NCBI GenBank assembly: GCA_012862575.1
Contig: BLSF01000048.1
Location: 191,797 to 255,796 of the forward strand
Length of the DNA: 64,000 bases
From: Parietichytrium sp. I65-24A
Lineage: Eukaryota > Sar > Bigyra > Thraustochytrida > Thraustochytriidae
Reading direction: 5' to 3'
Below are positions 21,340 through 29,713 of the stretch, in pieces. Numbering within the stretch: the stretch's first letter is position 1; each line of letters starts with the position of its first letter. Below the pieces are notes generated by a model. That model ran no database searches. It worked only from the letters and a program-made list of their open reading frames with translations, and was not told the DNA's origin. Both the position numbers and the translations under genes were made by a program.

Positions 21340-23610
21340 ATGACCCGCAAAGGCGTCAAGGTGTTGGTGCGGACAAGGCCCACGGCGACTTTCTCGCAGG
21401 ACCAGATCGTGATCGATACGAACAAGGCGGCAGTTCACGTGAATAGGAGAGCAGGGGATGGCAAGGATGGCAGAAGTGGGGATGCGCAACTGGACAACCA
21501 GAAGAGCTCTTGGTCATTTGCTTACGACAAGGTCTTGCACAATGCTTCGCAGGAGGAAACCTTCAGCGAAGCCGCAAGCGAAGTAGTGGCGTCTGCAATT
21601 GAGGGCATCAATGGGACCATCATGGCGTATGGCCAGACTGGCGCCGGAAAGACGTTTACAATGACTGGCGATGCGCAAAACTTTAAGCAGCGCGGTATCA
21701 TCCCTCGCGCGATCGCTCAGCTCTTTGCCGAGATCGAAGAGCGCCCACAGCTCGAATTCACAGTCCACGCAAGTTACATGGAGATCTACAATGAAAAGAT
21801 TTATGATTTGCTTGATGAAAGCAATTCTCAGAACGACTTTCAAATCATGGAGGATGCCAAGTCTAAAACCATGCAGGTCCGCGGCCTCTCCATGGAAAGG
21901 GTAAGAGACGAAAGCGAGGCTCTTAGTGCTTTGTTTCGAGGTGATCAGTCTCGCGTTGTGGCTGATCATCAGCTGAACAAGAACTCAAACCGATCCCACG
22001 CGATCTTCACTTTGCATGTGGAGCAAACGTCTAAAATTCGTCCGGACGAGGTACTGCAGAGCAAGCTAAACCTGGTGGACCTTGCTGGAAGCGAGAGGCT
22101 GAAGAAGTCTCTCGGGGATGGAGTTGACTCAAGCTTGCAAAAGGAGTCCACCTACATCAATAAGTCTCTGACGTACCTGGAGCAGGTCGTCGTTGCTCTG
22201 ACGACGAAAACCAGACAACACGTGCCGTATCGCCAGACCAAGCTTACCAACGTGCTGAAAGATTCTCTCGGCGGCAATTGCAGCACCGTCCTCATCGCCT
22301 GCATTTCTGGCGAATCTCGCCATTTGGAAGAGACCATCTCCACCCTCAAGCTCGCCCAGCGGATGATGAAGGTGGAAAACGTTGCCGTGGCCAATCAGCA
22401 AGTGAATCCGGAGCTGCTGATCAAAAAGTACGAAAGGCAGATTCGAGAACTGAAGCAGGAGCTTTTGATGCAGGACGCCATCGCCAATCGGTCTGGTATC
22501 TCCTACGAGGAGTTGGGTGCTGCGGAGTGCCGTGCCATCGCAGATCAGTGTCGGCGATACGTGGAGGCGAACGAAGAAGAGGCTGAGATAAAGATAGAGA
22601 GCGTGCGCCAGATCCAGGAGTGTTTTAAGCAATTTAAGCAAATGGTTCTCCAAGCAGAAGCCCTTGCCGGAGAGAATCACGGAAGATCTCTGGATGGCAA
22701 ATCGTCTCAAGCTGCGTCCAGTGTCGGTGCGCAGGGCTCATCTCGTGAAAACGGTGGGGAAAAATCAGCACGTGTGGGAGAGATTGAAGACGGTGGATTT
22801 TCTCTTGGTGAAGCGCCAGGAAACGCAAGGCCGGCAGCCATCGAGAAGCCGTCGGTAAGCTCTCCGAAATCGCCTTACACGCGAGAGGGCAAGGCTGGGG
22901 AAACTGCCGAGGAGGGCAGATCGCCTGGCTTTGGAGAAAGCAGTCCTGGTTCCGGAGATGCGGTAGATGGAAACGCCGGAGATTTTGCGTTTATGGAGGA
23001 AGAAGTTCCACGTGATCGCGAAAGAGCATTCAGAGTCTTTACCGCCACTGGCAAAGGAGCGGCACTCTACAAAGACGTGCAGGATGCGTCCCGCGCGGCG
23101 AAGAGCATCGGGCAAGAGTTGCAGGCTTTGAGAAGGGAGATGAAAGGTATTCAAAGTCAAATTGAGGAGAGTCAGCGCAAACTCGAGGAGATTCGGGCGG
23201 AATCCAAGGCGGATGAAGGAAAACAAGGGCCAGATGGAGAAACCGTTATTGATGAAGAAGAGTTTCTACTGCTGCGGGAAGTGAAGGACCTGAAGAAAGA
23301 ATTTCGCTCGGTGCGAGAGAAGTACGACAGCGTGCGTCTGAAGAAAGACGACCATTTAGAAAATAAGGAGAGGACACAGAGCGAGCTTCTTGACCTGTTC
23401 CAGAATTGGTTTGACGAAGCGAAACGTCTTCGAGAGGAAAAGAATTTTGACGAAGATGCCCTGGATGACGGCGAGCAATTCGACAAGCTGGAGCTTGAGA
23501 GAGTCCAAGCGGAGGACCCTGCGAGCGTAGCGTTCTTTAAAGCACAGAAAGCACAGAAAGAGCGAGAGAGGCGTGGACAGCGCGCTGCCCCTCAATCAAA
23601 ACGAATGTAA
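21340..23610 (+). CDS. KIF9: kinesin-9 (KIF9-type) motor
   Basis: A 756-residue, single-exon kinesin with an N-terminal motor. GQTGAGKT (P-loop) lies at residues about 98-105, NKNSNRSHAIF (switch I) near 214 and NLVDLAGSE (switch II) near 245. The KIF9 subfamily is marked by features after the motor: LKQELLMQDAIANRSG resembles the KIF9 neck segment LKQELAIHDSLTNRT, and the C-terminal IDEEEFLLLREVKDLKKEFR matches the KIF9 tail motif IDEEEFLLxLKLKDLKKQYR. The final block DPASVAFFKAQKAQKE also fits. Kinesin-9 acts in the central apparatus and motility of flagella (Chlamydomonas KLP1, mammalian KIF9). The ATG at 21340 starts MTRKGVKVLVRTRP, where the family begins. An intact gene implies a flagellated stage. 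Confidence 0.95.
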   Translation: MTRKGVKVLVRTRPTATFSQDQIVIDTNKAAVHVNRRAGDGKDGRSGDAQLDNQKSSWSFAYDKVLHNASQEETFSEAASEVVASAIEGINGTIMAYGQTGAGKTFTMTGDAQNFKQRGIIPRAIAQLFAEIEERPQLEFTVHASYMEIYNEKIYDLLDESNSQNDFQIMEDAKSKTMQVRGLSMERVRDESEALSALFRGDQSRVVADHQLNKNSNRSHAIFTLHVEQTSKIRPDEVLQSKLNLVDLAGSERLKKSLGDGVDSSLQKESTYINKSLTYLEQVVVALTTKTRQHVPYRQTKLTNVLKDSLGGNCSTVLIACISGESRHLEETISTLKLAQRMMKVENVAVANQQVNPELLIKKYERQIRELKQELLMQDAIANRSGISYEELGAAECRAIADQCRRYVEANEEEAEIKIESVRQIQECFKQFKQMVLQAEALAGENHGRSLDGKSSQAASSVGAQGSSRENGGEKSARVGEIEDGGFSLGEAPGNARPAAIEKPSVSSPKSPYTREGKAGETAEEGRSPGFGESSPGSGDAVDGNAGDFAFMEEEVPRDRERAFRVFTATGKGAALYKDVQDASRAAKSIGQELQALRREMKGIQSQIEESQRKLEEIRAESKADEGKQGPDGETVIDEEEFLLLREVKDLKKEFRSVREKYDSVRLKKDDHLENKERTQSELLDLFQNWFDEAKRLREEKNFDEDALDDGEQFDKLELERVQAEDPASVAFFKAQKAQKERERRGQRAAPQSKRM

Positions 23611-23824
23611 TCCTATGTATTTCCATTTCGACGTGTTTCTCGTTTCAAAGAAAAAAAAAACTTGATGTCATCGACAATACACACAATTTGTTACGTAATA
23701 ATGAACATTCTACAAATCAAAGATTCGGGAAGCGTTGGCCGTGCATGCCCTCTCACTGGAACAAAAAAGAACTTCTTGTTCTGAACGCGGCGCACGAATT
23801 GATTCTTTACACCCATCCAACCCT

Positions 23825-25663
23825 TCACATCAAATTCTCGAATTTGAACACACTACGAGGGCTTCTCATGGCACCCTGGCCCAATTCTATCATGCTTAGA
23901 GGACCTTTCTTCACCATGTTGCGCTCCGAAACACAGTTTCGAGCCCAATAGTACACACCCGGACTCTCCCAGAGGAGCCTGGCCCCAAACCATGTGAGGC
24001 GCAGGCCTGTTTCGTCAGATTCTGCGCAAGATCGGCGGCCCGCCACAGCTCCAAACGTAGCCTCTGTTTCCACAGCGTTGCAAAGTCCACCTTCAAGGTG
24101 GGAAGCTGGATCGAATACTTGAACCAGAATATATCCCGCTCTCACTAGCAATGGCAACGCAAGAAGTGAATCTAGCAAGGCTACACTCTCTCGGTGCTGG
24201 CCGGGGTCCATAATATGGAGGGTTTTCAGGGAGGAATTCACCTGGAGCGCGTCAAAGAAGGCTAACAGCCCTTCAACTCCACATTCGCCGTCCTCACACA
24301 ATTCCATCATAGAAATTCCGCCTAAACGAAGCGACTCGATGCGATCCGACGACGCTATCCCATCTGCCAATGCAATGGCTCCAGCCCTGCCAGCATTCAC
24401 GCCGTACAAAGAAACATCTCGAAGTACGCCAGCAAGTATGCCCTGCGCAACAAGCTCCACGCCAGCAGAGCTAAGTTCTGTGTAGCTCAAGTCCAAAGTC
24501 TCTACAGCCTCAAATATACAAGCAATATATGTGCAAGCTTCGTCGGTGATCGGATTCCCACTGAGATTGATGTCCACCAGCGAACTCAGCATGCCGGCCA
24601 CGAAAGCATTTTGCAGCTCTATGCAACCTTCCACGCCTATTGAATTGGCGGAAACATTGAGTTGGGTCAATTTATTCAGATTCCATGACTCGATTCCTAA
24701 ACCTGGACCCAAGAGATTGCCACTAAGATCTAGCGCCGTCAATGACTGCACGGCAGACAGCTGCAGAGAAGCGACGTGGCTAGTTTCAGCTTTGGCCAAG
24801 CGAAGACAAAGGGAGGTTGGAAGAAACGCTTCAAGAGCGGCGCCAAGATGCTCTGGGGCTTGAAGTGTCGTTCTGTTGAGGTCAAAGTGCTCCACAGAAC
24901 AGCACTGCTGCAGCCCATCGTAGAGACTAGCCCATCCCTTCTCTCCCACGGAATCCGTGTCCCGAATACACAGACTTGTCAGCTTGCAGTCAGTTTCTTC
25001 CAGTGATGCGCCCAAAGTGTCCAAGTGGACACCAGCTAGAGAACTAAAAATAGCGCTACTGGTTTGACCGACTCGAATTCCTCTGCAAATATGATCGAAT
25101 TCTGCTGGAGGCGCGATGAGAAGATCAAGAGCGACAACTATCTGATAACGTGTTCTGGACTTGGACATTGGCCGCCTTGATCTTGTTTGAGCCCAGCCTC
25201 TGGGAAGCGAGGAGCGAGTTGCGTTTTGCATCGCTTGACTGCTGCCATGAATGGTTCCAGAAGCCCTCGCCAAATCAAAGCTTACTGTTTCCTGCTTACC
25301 AAGCACTCCATCGAACAGACTGGCCTGCTCCTTGTCGGTCCGGCTTTTGCGGAAGAGGCTTCGCCTCAGAGACCCGAACAAGCTCTTACTCGAACTGGCC
25401 ACTTCAGGGCGCCTAAACAAGTCGCCTTCTTCCGCGCCAGCAATCTCCCTTACACTATGCGAATTGTGTACACCATTTTGACGCTCCCATTCAATGTCTT
25501 CTGCCACCGTGAGCTGCACCTCGGCGTCTGGGTTCACAAACTGGACGTCATCCTGGTCGGTGCCTCTGTACATCACATCTTCGACCTTGTCAGGGCCAGC
25601 TCCCACGTGCTCTTTGCTTTTCCTCCTGCGCAGCCCCAGCACCTTGGACAGCCGATGTTGCAT
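23825..25663 (-). CDS. leucine-rich repeat (RNI-like) protein
   Basis: 612 residues in one exon. Residues about 1-180 are basic, polar and probably disordered (LRRRKSKEH, SLRRSLFRKSRT). From about 200 to 480 there are leucine-rich repeats of the ribonuclease-inhibitor type, such as SLTALDLSGNLLGPG, KLTQLNVSANSIGVEG, SLVDINLSGNPITDEA and ETLDLSYTELSSAGVE, spaced 26-30 residues. The C-terminal 130 residues have no clear repeat. LRR domains bind proteins, and this type is common in protist signalling and cytoskeletal proteins; no partner can be named. The ATG at 25663 (MQHRLSKVLG) is the first in the frame. An upstream GTG was rejected. It converges on the kinesin gene. Confidence 0.82.
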   Translation of the reverse strand: MQHRLSKVLGLRRRKSKEHVGAGPDKVEDVMYRGTDQDDVQFVNPDAEVQLTVAEDIEWERQNGVHNSHSVREIAGAEEGDLFRRPEVASSSKSLFGSLRRSLFRKSRTDKEQASLFDGVLGKQETVSFDLARASGTIHGSSQAMQNATRSSLPRGWAQTRSRRPMSKSRTRYQIVVALDLLIAPPAEFDHICRGIRVGQTSSAIFSSLAGVHLDTLGASLEETDCKLTSLCIRDTDSVGEKGWASLYDGLQQCCSVEHFDLNRTTLQAPEHLGAALEAFLPTSLCLRLAKAETSHVASLQLSAVQSLTALDLSGNLLGPGLGIESWNLNKLTQLNVSANSIGVEGCIELQNAFVAGMLSSLVDINLSGNPITDEACTYIACIFEAVETLDLSYTELSSAGVELVAQGILAGVLRDVSLYGVNAGRAGAIALADGIASSDRIESLRLGGISMMELCEDGECGVEGLLAFFDALQVNSSLKTLHIMDPGQHRESVALLDSLLALPLLVRAGYILVQVFDPASHLEGGLCNAVETEATFGAVAGRRSCAESDETGLRLTWFGARLLWESPGVYYWARNCVSERNMVKKGPLSMIELGQGAMRSPRSVFKFENLM

Positions 25664-26584
25664 CTTCCAGCGGGGCACAGCCTTCGAAGCGCTCTCAACT
25701 ATCTATCTATCTATCGCACACGCATGCACCAGGCGCCCGACCTCCAACTCCCAATATCAATTTATCAACAAACGACCCTCAAAAGTAAAAGTGCAAAATT
25801 CAAAGTGTTCCGGACCCCCAAAAACAGTCTTGCGACACCTGGACGAAATCCAAAACTGAAATCCGAGATCTCAAACGCGACTTCCAATTCTTCCAATGGC
25901 TGGCCGCCTTCTTCAAAACCTTCCACGACGTGCTTCCAACTCCGAGCCTTCGTGTGTGAGTATTGAGTATATATATATGTACGTGTGCAATGGCGTCCCA
26001 CACACACAACCAACTCCTCTTTGACTTTGTTTCTTTCTTTCTTTCTTTCCTTCCTTTCTTCTTTCTTCCTTCTTTCTTTTTGCTGCGGACTCTATAAATT
26101 TGCCGCAGAGCGTATGACACTGAGGGAGCGCACGGTAAGTTCAATTCACCGAGGACGCTCCTGTCGCCTATCCTACTGTTACGCCCAACTGAGGCCTTAC
26201 AACACGCTGGCCCTTTCCTGTACAGCACTGTCTAATGTAATCGCTAATACCACGAGGCATCCCTCTTGCGAGGGAATGTGGTAGGGGTTAGATATGGATC
26301 AGTAAGGTAGGTGTGCGAAATACTCTGTGTTCAGGATGTATTAAGCAAAACATTATGTGTTCTTAGTAGGTAGGGTGTGTTTAGAAGAGGTTGAGATTTC
26401 TGTAAGAATAGAGTAAGAATTGCTATGACTTTAAAAGGTAGTAGTTTGTTAGGTGAGGTGTAGGATGTAGATAGAGTTGGTCTGGTATGTCTGGTAAGAC
26501 AGAATGTCCCGTGCGAGCCGAGAATGGCCTAGCGCTACTTAATGTGTGGTAGCGCAAAATATATTATCATTACATGATTAATGG
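25664..26584. other. spacer with microsatellites and TAG-rich patch
   Basis: Contains (CTAT)n at 25699-25715, a TA run at about 25967-25978, a TTTC/CTTC tract at 26027-26090 (GAAA on the sense strand of the minus-strand LRR gene), then a TAG/GTAG-rich patch at about 26270-26530. No coding sequence or RNA gene is convincing. Confidence 0.5.
26027..26090. repeat. (TTTC)n pyrimidine tract
   Basis: An imperfect TTTC/TTCC microsatellite upstream of the LRR gene. On that gene's sense strand it is a purine tract. Confidence 0.85.
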
Positions 26585-27001
26585 ATGATGGAAATCTTTT
26601 CGAAAAATCGAGGTCAATCCAAACAGTGGTATTTACAATCGAAACATTTGTTGCCAGCTCTAGTCTTGAAAGAAAATGAAGAAACGAGACGGCGCAAGCA
26701 GGAGCGGAGGGTACGCAATGCGCAGTATTGGTGGGGCAATTCGGACATGTTCGAACCGCCAATGGTGAGACTTGAGTGAAAGTTAAATCCTGCCTAGCGT
26801 TGATGTCTGTTTGTTTGGTTGTTTGTGTGTTTGTTTGTTTGTTTGCAGCGAGCGCGGAAACTGTAGAACGGAAACGCAGTTTGCTGCTGGGAGAAGGAAA
26901 AGCAGGCAGAGATCTGGGCGGCATCCTGGTGCCAACTGCAGTCATCAACCGGCGATGAAGATCGCATGGCAAGCGAGCCAATTCCCAATTTCTTACGATA
27001 A
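26585..27001 (+). CDS. possible small spliced gene, about 91 residues
   Basis: A 60-codon open exon (26585-26764) starts with two ATGs after an in-frame stop and ends at ATG|GTGAGA. A T/G-rich tract leads to TTTGCAG at 26848. Using that acceptor adds only five codons before a stop. A second acceptor (AAAAGCAG, 26905) joins in frame to 26906-27001 and gives a 91-residue product ending MASEPIPNFLR. The first exon is very basic in its middle (ETRRRKQERRVRN) and then has AQYWWGNSDMF. I do not recognise the protein. The support is a plausible intron and non-repetitive composition only. Confidence 0.25.
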
Positions 27002-27488
27002 ACCATAGATGAGCTCTACAATAGAGCCGTTGTAAAGGTTTGGCACCGTCGCACTTTTTTGGGGGACGCCATAGCTATATGCTTGCCGGGAAGACTTGAA
27101 ACGATATCGCCGCTCGACATTTGCCGCAGAGATCTGAAACAGCTGGAAGTGTCTCGCAGTCGAAGCTCATGCGGCCAGAGACAGATTAGCACAAGTTGGG
27201 AAGTTGGGAGGTGGTTTTTGCGACGCTTGGAAGACAGGAAAACATTGCATACGGATAATAATACATCCGTCACCTCTTTGAGCTCGAGTGGTTGAAAAGC
27301 TACACGATATAGACTGCAACGACTGCAATTAGTGACCCCTTTGGCAAAAGGTTAAGCGAGATGTATGCGCTGGAGTGCATAGACTCTTACACATTGCTTG
27401 TCTTTGGTGAACGACAGCCCTGTTCTCGTCGACGAGAGTGAGTGCTAAAGAGGTGAAGGCGACCTGGCCGCGAGCCTGCAAGCTCTTG
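27002..27488. other. upstream region of polytopic membrane gene
   Basis: No gene is supported. Short frames end quickly. It probably contains the promoter and 5' UTR of the following gene. Confidence 0.4.
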
Positions 27489-28931
27489 ATGGCTCTCGAG
27501 AGCGGCCAGGTGCGGGGGGGCGACCTAGGGGTAGGGGCAGAGAAGCCGGAATGCAGCACAACTCTCCCTTCTCCGGATGCTCATCACAATGAAAGCTCGT
27601 GTACTCTGCTGATGTCCGAACTTTACTTGCACATAATACTCACATTGAACAGCTGTCACATTCTGCCTATGACTGCGCTGACTCTCGTATTGGACGGCAT
27701 TGTATTTGTTCTTCTGCCCGAGTGGGCTCTTTTCGGAACGCATCAGTGGGCCGAGTGGAGGACCTCCCGGGCAATTGCCGACCTTTGTGTTGAGAATCAC
27801 GCCTCTTTCTTCCAAGGCATAGACATCTTGCTCTGCAGCGCAGCGGGTGTGCTGATGGCTGAGCTATCTGGAGCGATGCATCTAATCAGGCGCAAGCCTC
27901 AAGCATATAGCCGCTTCCTGTTTGTGTTAGTCTTCAGTATCTTGGCGTGGGGAACGGCCGCTCTCGTCATTTACAACTCCGATTATGTGCTCTATCCATC
28001 CAAAGTCACAATAATCATGGGTGTAGTCTTTTGGTTCCCGGACGTTCTTAGAAGGAGAAAGAACTTGTGTCCACCCAAACGCTGCGCCAAATTCCTACTC
28101 CGTGTAACTTTAGCGGCTATGGTACACTCGCTGAATGGGTTCGTCTCTGCGAGCTTTCTCCTGCTAACTGTGCCTCAAACGCTGTCGCGACACTTGCAGC
28201 TATTTCTTGTTGGAGTGCTCTACCCAGTAGTTGCGATAGGACTACGCTTCTCGTTTCGCAAGTACGTCAGCATTGTCTCTTCTCGGCCAAGTAGCAAGAC
28301 GCAGTCCCTGAGGAAAGACTTGGCAGACCTGAGCATCCAGTGTTCCTTCAACACCAATTTGGTTTCACATTTCCTCATACCAGGATTTTTCACCTTGTTC
28401 ATATTAGAGGATAACGTCGACTTTTTCGCGGCGTTGGGCCTCCAACTTGTTATTGAGCCTCTCAGTGCTCTTCTCTATTGCAAGGTTTTCGTGGAGGACC
28501 ACCGCAACGTAAAGGTCTACGCACTATCATCGCTTCCGGGCGCCATTAGTTCGCTCGCTCCCACGCATCCGCCAGAAGCCATCGTCACTGACATTAGTTC
28601 TCAAAAAGCCGTTCTTCGCAAGCGTCTATTGGGCGGGCTCGTGGCGTCTGAGCAGCTTGGCGAAAAACGGGCCATCGTGATAGCTTCCCTGGTCACTCTC
28701 GCTATCGAAAAGGACTTGGTGAGATTTCTGTGGAGGACCGGCGTGTGTCTCGTCCTTGAAGCGGTGGTGGACACCGTCAAAACCAGGACCTACAACTCGC
28801 AGGGGATCGCCGTGGACCTCACTCTGCTCCGCACAAACCTTCTCGACACTTCAGCATCCGGGGTGATGGGGGCATGCTCTGTCCTTGCATTGCTCTGCGG
28901 ACTATATGGCTCCTGTTATCCGCACATTTAA
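27489..28931 (+). CDS. orphan polytopic membrane protein
   Basis: About 480 residues from the first ATG of the frame; a second candidate ATG at 27612 would give 439. Around nine hydrophobic segments are visible, for example ALTLVLDGIVFVLLPEWALF, IDILLCSAAGVLMAEL, FLFVLVFSILAWGTAALVIY, FLVGVLYPVVAIGLRF and IPGFFTLFILEDNVDFF. The loops are short and basic (RRRKNLCPPKRC). Acidic residues sit inside or next to some segments (ILEDNVDFF, LAIEKDLVRFL), as in transporters or channels. I see no signature of a known carrier, receptor or enzyme family. The C-terminus is short. An integral membrane location is safe; the function is unknown. Confidence 0.7.
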   Translation: MALESGQVRGGDLGVGAEKPECSTTLPSPDAHHNESSCTLLMSELYLHIILTLNSCHILPMTALTLVLDGIVFVLLPEWALFGTHQWAEWRTSRAIADLCVENHASFFQGIDILLCSAAGVLMAELSGAMHLIRRKPQAYSRFLFVLVFSILAWGTAALVIYNSDYVLYPSKVTIIMGVVFWFPDVLRRRKNLCPPKRCAKFLLRVTLAAMVHSLNGFVSASFLLLTVPQTLSRHLQLFLVGVLYPVVAIGLRFSFRKYVSIVSSRPSSKTQSLRKDLADLSIQCSFNTNLVSHFLIPGFFTLFILEDNVDFFAALGLQLVIEPLSALLYCKVFVEDHRNVKVYALSSLPGAISSLAPTHPPEAIVTDISSQKAVLRKRLLGGLVASEQLGEKRAIVIASLVTLAIEKDLVRFLWRTGVCLVLEAVVDTVKTRTYNSQGIAVDLTLLRTNLLDTSASGVMGACSVLALLCGLYGSCYPHI

Positions 28932-29713
28932 CTACAAAACCCATTCATTTTGTCTCGTGTGAAACAGACAAAGAACATCCAATGCAAATGCAAATGCACA
29001 TGCAATCCATTGTTTCCTGTTCCCGCTGCGCCGGTTCTCCAGCTCTCCATTTCATCACCACACCGGTTCTCCGGTTCCTCTCATTACTATTACCTCTATC
29101 TTCAACACGCCACGTACTTGCACTAATCAAATGCTACAGATCTTGATCACGCTGAGGAACGCTTTTCTTTACGAACAAGCGTACCTATTACACTAGTGAT
29201 CGTGAAGGGGGAGAAGAAGAAGGTACGCTGTGAGGAGAGACGTACTTTGCGGGTGACAAGTGTTTTGTGAGGGGTTATCGCGAGGCGTAGTGCGCACATA
29301 TAACCTGTTGCTAGTAGTGCGCCACTTGCGGAGTTCGCTTTTCGTGCGAGCGTGAGGAATTGGAAAAGGAAGGAAAGCACTTGGGGATCAGCACAGAGAG
29401 GATCGGATTTTGAACACATTGAACACTCTTTCAACACATTGAAAGAAAGATAGAAAGATAGAGAGAGAGAGAGAAAGATAGAGAGATAGGCAGTCAATTA
29501 TTAGTGGTTTGAAAGAAGCTCTCACAAAAAAACTCTCTGAGAGTGCAGCGCAAGTTGTTCTGACGTGGTTTTGCAGCAGCGTTGTGTTACGCGCTAGTGA
29601 AGGGCGGTCGGTATATCTATGTTAGCTCTTTGAATATCCAGCGCGAGGCATTGGGATTGGGTTGTCGATCATCACATACTTGGCTTCGGTTGAATCTCTT
29701 CTGGGGAGATACC
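28932..29713. other. spacer and VPS52 upstream region
   Basis: Includes a TAG/CTA-containing patch around 29140-29330 and a sense-strand GA tract at 29445-29490. The last 130 bases are open in the VPS52 frame but lack a better start. No RNA gene is seen. Confidence 0.5.
29445..29490. repeat. GA/GATA-rich microsatellite upstream of VPS52
   Basis: Imperfect GAAAGATA and (GA)n repeats on the sense strand, about 220 bases before the VPS52 ATG. Confidence 0.85.

Noticed and set aside
23911-25966. Plus-strand frames opposite the LRR gene
   Set aside because: They are shadows of the minus-strand LRR coding sequence with no domain of their own.
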